Below, one piece after another: positions 31,832 through 42,350 of a stretch of 64,000 nucleotides of DNA (positions are counted from its first letter, which is position 1; each line of letters opens with the position of its first letter). This stretch comes from Nansenia antarctica. Its lineage: Eukaryota > Chordata > Actinopteri > Argentiniformes > Microstomatidae. Location of the stretch: positions 19,654,162 through 19,718,161 of the forward strand of contig OZ022339.1 in the NCBI GenBank assembly GCA_963989245.1. The letters are read 5' to 3'. The notes below the pieces were generated by a model. It was not told the origin of the DNA. It did no database searches and saw only the letters and a program-made list of their open reading frames with translations. The position numbers and the translations under genes are program-made.

Positions 31832-32211
31832 TTGTGGTGGGTGTTCAAAGTGAATGTCCATGCTCGGAAACCACGCAATTTGGACCATCTGGAACAATTT
31901 GCAATGGAAGAATGGGCCAAAATCCCTCAAGAGACCTGTGCCAACCTAGTAAAGAACTACTCTAAGAGGTTGTTGTCAGTTGTGGCTCAGAAAACGTACA
32001 CTATTGACTATTAATGGCCAGGGGGCTAATAATTTTGGACGTGTCATTTTTTGCCGTTTCTTGTTTCAACTCAGTGCATCAAAAAATATCCTAATCAAAC
32101 TTAGTGGACATTTTGTCTTTATTATATTGGAAACAAATACACTATAAACAAATCAATGCTTTTGTCTGATTTCACAAGGGGGGCTAATACTTTTGGCCTC
32201 AACTGTATATA
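31832..32211 (+). mobile_element. Tc1-like transposase 3' end and terminus
   Basis: Encodes VHARKPRNLDHLEQFAMEEW, then AKIPQETCANLVKNYSKRL and QKTYTIDY with a stop, the usual C-terminus of a Tc1-like transposase. A further 200 bases lead to a terminus GGGGGGCTAATACTTTTGGC then CTCAACTGTA. The 5' part with the catalytic residues is absent, so it is a remnant. Confidence 0.8.
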
Positions 32212-32395
32212 TCTATGTTTGTGTTGGTGTCTTTGTCTGTGTGTATGTGTGTGCGTGTGCGTGTGTATGTGTGTGTGTATATATCTATGTTTGTGTCTGT
32301 GTCTCTGTCTTTGTCTGTGTGTGTGTGTGCGTGTGTGTCTGTGTATGTAGGTAGAGAGAGAGAGAGAGAGACAGAGTGAGAGAGAGAGAGAGCTC
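32212..32395. repeat. TGTGTCTGTGT-rich and (GA)n low-complexity tract
   Basis: Imperfect GT repeats with TATATCTATGTTTGTG interruptions, then (GA)n at 32351-32393. Confidence 0.9.
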
Positions 32396-32708
32396 TATCA
32401 CTCTTGTATACCTCATACCCTCCTTCATATTTCACATTCCATGGCCTTGTATGGCAGATCTGCATCAGTCGCAGTTACAAAATGAGTAGAACTCGATCCC
32501 CTAAGCCGTCTCCCTCCTCCGTCTACACAGTAAGTAAAGTGTAGAATGTCTCTTGACATAACATTATTTCATACTCCCCCTTTGCATGGCTTACCATTGT
32601 GCTGAATACCCACCATTGACCTATTATGGCACATGCTTATTGTGTGTTCTTAGTCATAATAGATTGAAAGTCAGACAGATTGGAAAAAAGGAAAAAGTGC
32701 TTTGTGAG

Positions 32709-32781
32709 GTCTCTCTCTCCCTCTCTCTCCCTCTCTCTCCCTCTCTCTCCCTCTCGCTCCCTCTCTCTCCCTCTCTCTGAC
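32709..32781. repeat. CTCTCTCC microsatellite/minisatellite
   Basis: About nine CTCTCTCC-type octamers with one CTCTCGCTCC variant. Confidence 0.9.
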
Positions 32782-32997
32782 TCTCGTCTGTCTGAGTCAG
32801 AACCCAGGCCTTGGTTGTGGGCTTGGGCCCCGGCTGGGCAGGAAATGCCGATGTGTAAATGCATGCCTATGTAGCTGAGTCAAGGCCTTACTGTATGACT
32901 GACTGGTCAGGAAACAAGAGGTTCATTTTCAAATGTAGAATGTGTCACGCTTAGACCATTAAATGAAATTTAATCCCATTTTGTGACACGTTCTACA

Positions 32998-33739
32998 TTT
33001 TTTACATTTACATTTTTGGCATTTAGCAGACGCCTTATTCCAAAGCGACTTACAATCAATACATTTGAATACTAAGCATGTGAATCAGCAATCCACCATT
33101 CGTTGCAGGAAGAGTAATCTAGCTCGGGCCCGGGGCCACTGATAGAAGGAAAAACCTTCTCCCTATCACCTTCTTCTAAAACCTCTTTTTATTTTTATTT
33201 TTTTACTGGAGAAACTGAGAAACAGTACATGGGGGGCAATAGAAGTTCTTAGGGACACAGTAGAGGGGAAAGCGGGTGTCTTTAGGAGACGTAGTGGTGA
33301 GGGTCAGAAGATGTCTCAGGAGGAGCAGTTAAGATGTAACCTGAAGAGATGGGTCTTCAGTCTACGACGGAAGATGGGTAGTGACTCTGCCGTTCTGACA
33401 GCCGTGGGGAGCTCATTCCACCAGCGGGGAGCCAGTGTTGTGAAGAGACGTGATCGGGCAGCCCGACTGCTGTGTAGAGGAGGTGGGGCCAGTCGGCCAG
33501 CCGAGGTGGAGGAGCGGAGTGAGCGGGCAGGGGTTTGGGGGGTTACCATTTCCTTCAGGTAGGCAGGGGATGTCCCTTTAGCTGCCTGGTATGCAAGCAC
33601 CAGGGTCTTGAATCTGATGCGAGCTGCTATCGGGAGCCAGTGCAGGGTGCGAAGGAGAGGGGTGACATGCGAGTATTTGGGGAGGTTGAATACCAGCCGG
33701 GCAGCAGCATTCTGGATGAGCTGCAGAGGTCTAATGCAT
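32998..33739 (-). mobile_element. CR1/L2-like LINE 3' end, minus strand
   Basis: On the minus strand the sequence encodes the blocks LVLAYQAAKGTSPAYLKEMV, then RSSTSAGRLAPPP, then RSRLFTTLAPRWWNELPTAV and FRRRLKTHLFRLHLN with a stop at 33316. A 3' tail follows, ending GTAAGTCGCTTTGGAATAAG and GCTAAATGCC. The 5' side is cut at about 33738, where a MITE begins. The last 95 residues are uninterrupted, suggesting a fairly young copy. Confidence 0.85.
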
Positions 33740-34069
33740 ACGTTCTAATGCTTTGGTCCCCATGTCGGCAACCAATCAAAGTGTTCAGCCTTTTCTTTTG
33801 AAACACGGAACTACGTTTCAACATTGTTGAGAATCACAACACACACTCGCTAGTCAAGCCAAAATACTGCAACGCAATGGATTCGGTGAGTAATCCCCCA
33901 CTGCTACCTAGTTAGCTATAACACTATTTTACATTGTTAGCAGGTTCACAAAACAAGCTAGCGATGTGTCATTGATTTTCAACAACTCGGAAATGTATTC
34001 ATATTTTTCAAAAAACAACAACTGATCATTACATTGGATCCCGACATGAGGACCAAAGCATTAGAACGT
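33740..34069. mobile_element. MITE with GTTCTAATGCTTTGGTCC termini, copy 1
   Basis: The left end ACGTTCTAATGCTTTGGTCC and right end GGACCAAAGCATTAGAACGT are perfect 20-bp inverted repeats. The inside holds a CCAAT-type motif, then AATGGATTCGGTGAGTAATC, which looks like a short first exon and a splice donor kept from an autonomous parent. A diverged copy lies at 42018-42350. Confidence 0.85.
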
Positions 34070-34974
34070 CATTTTATCTCACTCACTATGACGGTTAAGG
34101 AGGATGTGTTTTGGGGTCTGATACATGGTTTTGACTGTGGAAGATGGAGGACATTGGAGTGAGGATATTGTCATTGCCATTTCAGATCAATCATTTATAT
34201 ATGATGCATAATCAGTCTCTTGTACTAAAACAAATAACTGGCAAGGTTATGGTCGGAGCTATGATATTTGAGCTGACATGATCTTTTGGGGTGCCTAATT
34301 CATGTAAACTGTAAATTCACATGCACATAATAAGATTACTCGACCCTCTGACACATATATAGCCGTATGAACAGCTGTTCATACACATTTGGGTGTTTTA
34401 CGCCCTGAGGATAATGGAATCACACATGGCTGACTCAACGTCTTGGCACACATCAAAATAACAACAGAAAAGGCATCAAAAGCTCATCTTGAACAAAGTT
34501 CCATCGATGGAAGGAATGGAGATGCAAGAGAGATGTGTCAGAGAGGCCACGCATTACCCACAACTCCCCTGCGGCCCCACGGGGGTCTCCCATGGATTCC
34601 CCAACAGCTCAATCTTCTGACAGGATCTCCTGCCAATATCTCACTGACAGCTCAGCTCAGCACTGAACACTCACACTCCTTCAGCACTGAACACACACTC
34701 CTTCAGATGCAGAGGGAGGGAAATCAATGGCCTCCTTTCTGAGACACAACAACACCAACACCGCCATTCAGGCGAGTCAGGCTCAGCCTTGTTTTAGCCA
34801 CAGGATTGGACTTGTACATAAACACTATCTATCTCTGATTAAAGCTGTGTATAATGTGCTCCGGTATCTATTCCCCCTTCCTTCATGGTTTGAAGTGAAA
34901 TATTAGTAGTATACGTCTATATACTGCCCCTGGTGCCCCGATTGTTGTTTATTAAGCCCCCGTTGATGCTCTCA
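34070..34974. other. Intergenic, nothing recognised
   Basis: About 900 bases with a 99-codon open stretch (34443-34742) that has no conserved motif and no splice or promoter support. I do not call it a gene. Confidence 0.45.
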
Positions 34975-35421
34975 CCAACCACACACAGACATACACACAA
35001 ACACACACACACCCACACACACAAACATACACACACACACACACAAACATACACCCACACACAGACATACACACACAAACACCCACACACACACACACAC
35101 ACCCACACACATACACCCACACACAGACATACACACACAAACACCCACACACACACACACACAAACACACACACGCAAACACACATACACAAACATACAC
35201 ACACACACAAACATACACACACACTCACACACATACACCCACACACACACACACACATACACCCCCACATACACACACACGCACACACACAAACATACAC
35301 ACACACACACACACACAAACATGCACACACACACAAACATACACACACACGCACACACACACACACACAAACATACACACACACACAAACACACGCACAC
35401 ACACACACATAAACACACACA

Positions 35422-35460
<39 letters not shown>

Positions 35461-35485
35461 CCACACACACACACAAACATACGAC
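34975..35485. repeat. Long cryptic (CA)n array
   Basis: About 500 bases of CA-rich repeat with recurrent ACACAAACATACAC and ACACCCACAC interruptions. It generates long artefactual frames (Cys-Val or His-Thr repeats) on both strands. Confidence 0.95.
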
Positions 35486-36480
35486 AGAGGCACACAAAAT
35501 GTGCCCATCTGGGAGTGCTGTAGCGAGTCAGAGTGAGACTGTGGTCTTACTTTCATTTCATACGCCTGTGTAACCTTTTGGATTGGATCAGCGCTCGACC
35601 ACCATCATACCAATGGGGTGACTCATAGGGGACAGAAATAAACACCAGTCAGGTCAAACTGGAAAACAACTAAAACAAGTAAGACCGGAGACATGGAGAC
35701 ATGGAGGACCCGTGGAGCCAACCCAATCACACACCCATGTGACCTGTACCTGTATTGTTGTTGCCATCATAGAGCATAGAGGAGACAGATGAGCGGGTTG
35801 ACAAAGCAACGTTATGTCAAGGATCATACAACATTCTAATGACTGAATCAGTGTGATGCAAATCTAACATCTTGAGCAGCACATCATTATTACTGCGTCA
35901 TAATCGTTGTTATGATGTATTATAGCACACCTATAAGCCACTATGAAGTCATGTTTGATTGCTTTAGGTAGAGTGACGAAATACTGTACCTATGTCAAAC
36001 AGATATAGTACACCACAAGCTGTACTATACAATTATGCATTGGTCTACTGAACGCAACTATGTTAAAACATTTGAAAAATAAATATGAACTAATAAAAGA
36101 GCTTTGTGTTGTATCATCTTTAAATGTGCAAACATTTTCCACATGACAACATTATAGTAGCAAAAGCAATTTAAAAATGACTTCATAGTTGCTACAAGTA
36201 AACTATAACACACCATAACAATGATTGTGATGCAGCAATAATGATGTGCTGCTCATTGACAAAGACAGCTAGGCCCACATGATAGTCGTAGCCACATTTG
36301 CTTGTTGTCTAATTCTAAAGCAACAGGAATACAAAAACGTTTAAAGCAGCAGCCTTAATAGTACATTCTGTCTAGACTCTTATGCCAAATAGTGTGCAAT
36401 CCTAAAGTAAATAGATGTGCTATTGTTTTACCTTTAAGTAGTTGGGATTGAAGAGACAGTATACATCATAAATACATCCT
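35486..36480. other. Intergenic, nothing recognised
   Basis: About 1 kb. 35870-36250 has imperfectly mirrored segments (AATAATGATGTGCTGCTC at 36237 against GAGCAGCACATCATTATT at 35875), a 370-bp inverted structure that may be an old MITE. No gene. Confidence 0.4.
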
Positions 36481-36519
36481 TTTCTTCCTGGCCTTTGACC
36501 TGAGGTGAGCCTGCCTCCC

Positions 36520-36715
36520 GACACTGCACCTTTTGCACTTTTATTTGTATTGCACCTTGTTTTTAGTGTATTTTATCTATTTTATCAGTTTTTTAATCTG
36601 TATTTTCTCTTGTTTTTCTCTTGTACCAGTGTTTTCTCTTTTTAGCTGTTAAGCACTTTGGGCGGCTGTTTGTCGTTGTAAAATTGTGCTATATAAACGT
36701 TACTTACTAACTTAC
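36520..36715 (+). repeat. Retroposon 3' tail (TTAAGCACTTTGGGCGGC ... GCTATATAAACG)
   Basis: GTTAAGCACTTTGGGCGGCT and TTGTGCTATATAAACGTTAC followed by CTTACTTACT resemble the 3' tails of SINE/LINE copies. Only the tail remains. Confidence 0.5.
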
Positions 36716-36902
36716 TTACTAAAGTAACTGGACTGATTCTGACATATTGGATTATGGAGTTGTACGATAGAGCCCACGGTCAGGGGCAGTAGATGTGTTT
36801 TTTATCCTACCGTTGGGAACACTTGTTTTGTTTTGTTTTGTTTTGTGAGAGGGTTGTTCATATTGTTTATCATTAGATTTAGGTGTACCATTGATTTCAC
36901 AA

Positions 36903-37120
36903 TGTTATTGGGACAGTATATTGATAAGCATGGGCTACATAATCTACTACAGCGGTTAGACAGCCAAGATGAGCCCTCTGCATGGGCTGTGTCTGAGCTC
37001 AACAGGAACCCAAACATGTTCAAGAATAAGAAAGAAAAAGTGGCCACAGCATTACAAGCACTCCTTGTTTCTCACAAAAAGTTCAAGACATCATATGACG
37101 TGAACAAGATGGCGGAGTAG
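36903..37120 (+). pseudogene. Unrecognised open frame just upstream of a LINE-1 ORF1 remnant
   Basis: A 72-residue stretch starting MLLGQYIDKHGLHNLLQRL, with a basic helical part (FKNKKEKVATALQALLVSHK), reads openly to a TAG at 37118-37120. Its last residues (NKMAE) come from AACAAGATGGCGGAGTAG, which resembles a LINE-1 5' UTR. The composition looks protein-like and the frame is not repetitive, but I recognise no family. It could be transduced host sequence or part of another mobile element. Confidence 0.35.
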
Positions 37121-37238
37121 AAGCCTCGCGGTTACTCTCCCTTAAGTTTGTCTGAGCAAACATCTATATTTCTGCTACGAAATCTGATATTAAGCTACAC
37201 CAGTTGAAAGTTTATTAGCCTGTTTAATACTGTCCATA

Positions 37239-37865
37239 ATGGCTAGCCGTACGCGCAAAAATAAAGATCCTTTGGTCATGCCGATGGACGGCGACGAAAA
37301 CTCAGAGAGCGCTCTCACAGTGGCCTCTCTCGAGGCTACACTTAAACGCTATTTCAATATAGCGGAGAAAAACTCTAACGATCGATTCGACCGGCTGGAG
37401 ACCCAGCTGGGAGTCATGGAGGCAACCCTGACCAAACACGATAAGGAGATTAATGCACAACGCATCACCTCCAAGCTACAGGTGCGGGTAAAGGAATCCG
37501 AGGTCACTCACTAGTCACTACCTCTCAACACACCACATCCCTAGCTCAGCTCGAATCCAAACTGGCATCCTTCGAGGATAGGAACAGAAGGGACAACCTT
37601 GCGAATGATCAATCTAAAGGAGGGAGAAGAATTGGGGAATGCAATATCCTACCTCACTGCCAACTTACCAAAATGGTTCCCCTCCCTGGCTGACAAGCCG
37701 CTGGAGATCATGCGAGCTCACCGCACACTCAGTCATCACCACAACAGTGAAACCAATGTCTCCCGGAGACAGAGAGTCACTAGGAATACTGGGAAGTTTG
37801 AACCTGCTCTGCGGAACCCTGTGGGGTTTCTAGCTACTCTAGAATGCCAGGCTGATAACTGACAT
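37239..37865 (+). pseudogene. Degenerate LINE-1-type ORF1
   Basis: An ATG at 37239 opens a frame with a basic start (MASRTRKNKD) and a coiled-coil-like segment (LETQLGVMEATLTKHDKEI), ending at 37514. After a frameshift, a second frame at 37599-37862 reads RMINLKEGEELGNAISYL, then LPKWFPSLADKPLEIMRAHR. This corresponds to the RNA-recognition part of L1 ORF1p, where a NLRI-x-EG motif and ERAHR-type motif are conserved. The region between (DRNRRDNL) is in yet another frame. No ORF2 follows, so this is an inactive fragment. Confidence 0.7.
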
Positions 37866-37867
37866 AT

Positions 37868-39031
37868 GGCGCTTTTCCACTACGATGCAGACCTGGTGCC
37901 GACCTGGTGCTGACCTAGGTCTGCCCGCTTCGGTTCCCTTTTCCATTCGTCGGTCCGGGTCGCTTCAGTCCTAGGTCCCAGGTACCACATCCGAGCAGGG
38001 TCCCAGGGTCCCAGGTCCCAGGTCCCACACCGTTGATTGGTCAATGGACAATCGTCATCCCATGTCCCATCCCATATTATTTCTTCACAACCGCCATCTT
38101 GAAAATACCACATTCACTAGGAAAATGTCACTACATTTTCTGTAATAGCTTATTAATAAAGATTCGGAAAATTATGCTGACCATCGTATTATCTTAGTTT
38201 AATGTCATTTCAATGAATCATATAACTTTTATTTACAACAAGCACAACACAAAAATCGCTATTATGCACCGTGTTTGTCCGTGAATAACACCGGCTGTGG
38301 AGGTGGTAAAAAAAACACAATACTCCTTTGCTAACTTCACCATCTGTCTACGGTCATTTTGAGCCCTTAACCACCGCGCTGACACCCCGAGAAGTTATGC
38401 TTTTAACCGTAAACTCGATGAACCGGGAGTTCGCCAGCAGCCGTCCAGCCATTTTCACCATTCACTCATGAGTCAAATGCCGGTTTTAACAGGGAATTCG
38501 CTCCGCGCTGTGTCCACGGTGATAGGAGTGGATGATCGACTCCATTCAAAAACTTTTGAATTCCCTGGCTTCTCCTCTTTCCGGACACGTTTGAATTGTT
38601 ATCCTAACCCCCGGTAAACCGAAGTTATTAACCCGCAAACGGCACCGTGTTTGTCTGTGAATAACACCGGCTGTGTCATGAGTCAAATTCCGGTAGATTC
38701 GCGTCTTGTCTGCGTTTCCCGATGATGATACTACAGTTCATAAAGCAGACAAGTGAAGGCAGTGGTTTTAAGGGTTCAAAAAACATGACTTTATTATGTG
38801 TACATAGCTTCCTCTCTCTCTTTCTCTTTCTCTCCCAAAAAATCACTGCTGTGTACACCCGGAAGCTTTTTGCCAGGCTGCGTGTGACGCGTAACTCCGC
38901 CTACTATCGACGACTCCTCCTACTAGTCCGGTTCGGTTTGTGTAATGGAAACAGAACAGATCAAAAGTGACCCGACCTGACCCGACCCGACCCGACCTGA
39001 CCCGACCCGGGCCGGTCAATGGAAAAGCGGC
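37868..39031. mobile_element. Non-autonomous hAT-like element
   Basis: The ends GGCGCTTTTCCACTAC and, inverted at right, GCCGCTTTTCCATTGA form an imperfect terminal repeat. The left subterminal part repeats GACCTGGTGC and GGTCCCAGGT, and the right repeats CCCGACCTGA/CCCGACC. The 1.16-kb interior has a duplicated motif, GAATAACACCGGCTGTG (near 38283 and 38657), and no transposase. It lies directly after the LINE-1 remnant. No clear 8-bp duplication. Confidence 0.65.
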
Positions 39032-39082
39032 TTAACTTAACTGATTGTGACACGTGTGGTGTGTTGACGGCTTGTCGGCCCC

Positions 39083-39298
39083 ATTCGGTTGTTAAGTCTG
39101 ACGTCAAACGTGACGTTTAGCAATTTCCGGGTCCAAACCAGAAATTCCCCGCAACCAGAGTACCAGAGTACTACAGCGGTAGAATGACAGTTCAATCGTT
39201 TCACTTCATACAACAAGGGGGACAGCATTTTCCCGTTTTTCCCATATTTGTCAGCGTCTTTGAGCCTCGGAAAAGCGTCACGACTTAACAACCGAATT
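39083..39298. mobile_element. Short MITE with ATTCGGTTGTTAAGT termini
   Basis: ATTCGGTTGTTAAGTC at left and GACTTAACAACCGAAT at right are inverted repeats of at least 15 bp around a 216-bp non-coding body with several ACGTCA/TGACGT motifs. Confidence 0.7.
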
Positions 39299-39329
39299 CT
39301 TTGGCCAGAGCTCTTCCTCAGAATATACA

Positions 39330-39799
39330 GACTAAGGAATGCAGATGCGGAAGCTAGGAAAGTGTGCTTGCTATATTGGGTACTTGTTCAGTAAACTGGC
39401 AAAAGATAAAGGAGGCACAGATGACACTGAAGGAACTGGCAGGATATGCATGGAGATTGACGACAAAACCACCCTCAAGACCACCAGGACCAAGCTCTGG
39501 ACCTGGGGTGATAGGGCCTTCTCAGCTGCAGCCCCGTCCCTCTGGAACGCCCTCCCCAACCACATCAGACAGGCCAACACCCTCCCAACATTTAAACAGG
39601 CCCTCAAAACCCACCTCTTCAAGCTTGCCTTCACCAGTTAACCCTCTCCCCCTCCCCTTCCCATGTGTCCCCAGCACTACCTTAATTAGGCCCCTATACT
39701 TTCTTTTATTTAGTTTTTGTTTCTTTTATTACTACTACTCGATCTTTTCAGCTTGTAAAGCATCTTTGAGTGTCTAGAAAAGCGCTATATAAGTCTAAT

Positions 39800-39831
<32 letters not shown>

Positions 39832-39832
39832 G
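39330..39832 (+). mobile_element. CR1/L2-like LINE ORF2 C-terminus and 3' tail, copy 1
   Basis: Encodes LWTWGDRAFSAAAPSLWNAL, then PNHIRQANTLPTFKQALKTH and LFKLAF with a stop, followed by a 3' UTR and the tail AAAAGCGCTATATAAGTC and (TTA)n at 39802-39832. A nearly identical 3' UTR occurs inverted at 56540-56830. Confidence 0.85.
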
Positions 39833-40044
39833 TGGGAAGCTTTCAATTCAATACAGTGGCATTGTTGGGTAAACATCAGCAAGATTTTTTTCTTTTTTAA
39901 GTCAGCATTGATTGCACACAGCGATGTGAACACGTGACAAGCCCTGACACTATCGATTCTAACACCCCCCCCGTACACAGACAGTGATAACAATGACCAA
40001 GGTCTACAACACTACTGTCAAAAACATAATAGCAACTACAAGCT

Positions 40045-40305
40045 AGCTGTGGCGCAGGAGGTAGAGCTGCTGTCTAATAATCGCAAGGTTGGCAGATCGG
40101 CGGTTCGATCCCCGGCTGGCCACATGTCAAAGTGTCCTTGGGCAAGACACTGAACCCCAAATTGCTCCCAGTGAGCGAGCCGGTGCCTTGCATGGTAGCT
40201 TTCCGCCATTGGTGTGTGAATGTGTGTGTGAATGGGTGAATGAGAGGCCGTTGTAAAGCGTTTTTGATAAAGGCGCTACATAAGTGCAAGTCCATTTACC
40301 TAAGT
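40045..40305 (+). mobile_element. tRNA-derived SINE, plus strand
   Basis: A-box-like TGGCGCAGGAGG (40050-40061), B box GGTTCGATCCC (about 40102), then GGCTGGCCACATGTC, GGGCAAGACACTGAACCCC, GTGTGAATGGGTGAATGAG and the tail CGTTGTAAAGCG then AAGTGCAAGTCCATTTACC. Same family as 22675-22918 in the opposite orientation. Confidence 0.85.
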
Positions 40306-41060
40306 AAGTAGCTCCTTTTGGGGATACTGTACAGTGTACCCACTTTGGTAGGAGAGTGTCAAAGAAGCATAGAGGTTATGATACCCCAATTGAAACAGAG
40401 AGGCCCCCAACATACAGTATGACTCAAGACAGAGTTATTGTCTGCTTGAAATGTGGGGAGAGTTGGGCACATAGCAAGACATTGGAAAAGCTTTCACGTT
40501 GTAAAAGCTCGATGTAAAACTGTTGTTGGGCTCAGACCACACGGCTGGACTGCTCTGGTGCCAATTACACAGAGTCGAAAATATTCCATAAACACGCTTG
40601 TAGCTGGGCTGTTCTGTACAAGTACAACAGCATGGTGGGCACAGGAACAACCTCTGTTGTTACGAGTTAGGATGTTCCTGAGTGTTGACTGTAAACAGTG
40701 CCACGGATTCAGATCTCAGCCATAGGGGATTCACCCATCCTCTTATGAAACTCAGGAGACATTGTTGTACGGCGATGAAGCGAGAAAAAGAAGGTTGAGC
40801 TGCGTTGAGCTGTTTCGTGCCCGTTGGTGTATTTGTGAAAGTGTTGTATGTGTGAGAAGCTGTTTGTGTGCACTTCCTCTCCGTCTGTGTGACTCATCAG
40901 TTGCTGCCACTCTCCTGACATGTGCTGTCATCTGTGCTCCTAGCTCTGTGTACTCATTAACACGGACAAACGGTATTGATAGCATAGGGTTGGTACGTCT
41001 GAGGACAAAACATGTCCGTCGTCAGAACACACAGCATTGAATAGACGCTTTCCGAGTAGC
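40306..41060. other. Intergenic, nothing recognised
   Basis: About 750 bases. Near 40440-40490 a short stretch resembles a broken gag-type zinc knuckle (CLKCG, frameshift, RVGHIARHW), too weak to call. Confidence 0.4.
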
Positions 41061-41127
41061 CCTTGGTTTTCTGGAGAGAGGTTAGAGAGAGGAGTGATAA
41101 TGCGGCAAATGGTGTGGGAAGGAGGAG

Positions 41128-41129
<2 letters not shown>

Positions 41130-41160
<31 letters not shown>

Positions 41161-41219
41161 TGCATGTGTCTGTGTGTGTGTGTGTGTGTGTGTGTTGGGG
41201 GGGGGGGGGGGGGGGGGGG
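41130..41219. repeat. (GT)n followed by G23
   Basis: Two GT runs (about 41131-41157 and 41171-41195) and then 23 consecutive G bases (41197-41219). The homopolymer length is unlikely to be reliable. Confidence 0.9.
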
Positions 41220-41486
41220 TCTTGACAGCTGTGACAGAGACACAACGCCCCCCTTCCCCCTCCATGAGAGTGGACATTGAGAGAAAGAGCAGAGATTTGC
41301 GTTCTCCACCAAACAGCTGCCACAGACCTGTCAGTGGTGATGCTATCTTACCCCACATCTCAGCAGGCTAATGTGATTGAGGCATTATTATGCACATACT
41401 GTACACCAGATCCAATCATGGTAGGTTGTTATACCACCCACAACTAAAATTGATGCCCATACAATGCTTCGCTTCGGGGGTAACTT

Positions 41487-41922
41487 AAAGCCCATTTCAC
41501 ACATACGAGCCTTCCCAGTAGATTCCATGCAATTTCCAGGGTCGAAGTAAGTGTGAATGGGACTGACCAGGGAAATCCGCTCTGGCAATTACCCTGGTTG
41601 AGACCATCTATAATTCCATGCAATTTCCAGGGTCGAGGTAAGTCTGAATGGATCCTGATTATTATTGTTATATAAAACGGAGGTATGATATGGCAGTATG
41701 GTACATGGCAGTCCTACGCGCCCGTCCCGCTCCAGTTCTGCATCCACTTGAATGCAATGATTCAAGTAGATCGCGCAACCAGGGAATCGCCGACATGTGT
41801 GAAAGGGAGCAACACAGGAATCTACCGGCATTTGGCTCATGTGTGAACGGCAAAAATGCCTGTTCGGCACAGCTTGGGATTCCATGGAAATTACAGAGAA
41901 CTATGTGTGAAAGAGGCTATAG
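41487..41922. mobile_element. MITE with AAGCCCATTTCACACATA-type termini
   Basis: The left end AAAGCCCATTTCACACATAC and right end TATGTGTGAAAGAGGCT are imperfect inverted repeats. The inner part repeats ATTCCATGCAATTTCCAGGG twice on the left (41522-41635). The mirrored GGATTCCATGGAAATTACAG lies on the right. Non-coding. Confidence 0.65.
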
Positions 41923-42017
41923 ACTAAATGTTTAACCCTTAGAGGTGAAGCTTGTAGTTTGTGCAATGTTGTCCTCTTTGGCCACACCAGACATGTTGAC
42001 GCATACATATGTGACAC

Positions 42018-42350
42018 AGTCTGATCATTTGGTCCGCATGTCAGCAACCAATCAAAATGTTTGGACTTTTCTTTTGAAACACGGAACAACTACGTTTCAA
42101 CGTTGTTGAGAATCACAACACAAACTCGCTAGTCAAGCCAAAATACTGCAACGAAATGGATTCGGTGAGTAATCCCCACTGCTACCTATAGTTAACTATA
42201 ACACTACTACTTTACTACTACAAGCTGTGTTCGTTGACTAGCTCGATGTGTCATTGATTTTCAACAACGCGGAAATGTATTCAAATTTTTCGAAAGAAAA
42301 GTCTGATCATTCCATCAGATCCTGACATGAGGACCAAAGCATTAGAACGT
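42018..42350. mobile_element. MITE with GTTCTAATGCTTTGGTCC-type termini, copy 2
   Basis: Closely matches 33740-34069 along its length, including AATGGATTCGGTGAGTAATC and the right terminus GGACCAAAGCATTAGAACGT. The left terminus has decayed (CTGATCATTTGGTCC). Confidence 0.8.

Noticed and set aside
34443..34742. 99-codon frame
   Set aside because: No motif, no splice signals and no codon pattern distinguishing it from chance.
34917..35556. Open frames of 90-194 codons in the CA array
   Set aside because: Cys-Val/His-Thr dipeptide repeats translated from a microsatellite.
40440..40740. Broken retroelement gag zinc knuckle (CLKCG/RVGHIARHW)
   Set aside because: Needs a frameshift, lacks the last Cys, and nothing around it supports a gag or pol gene.
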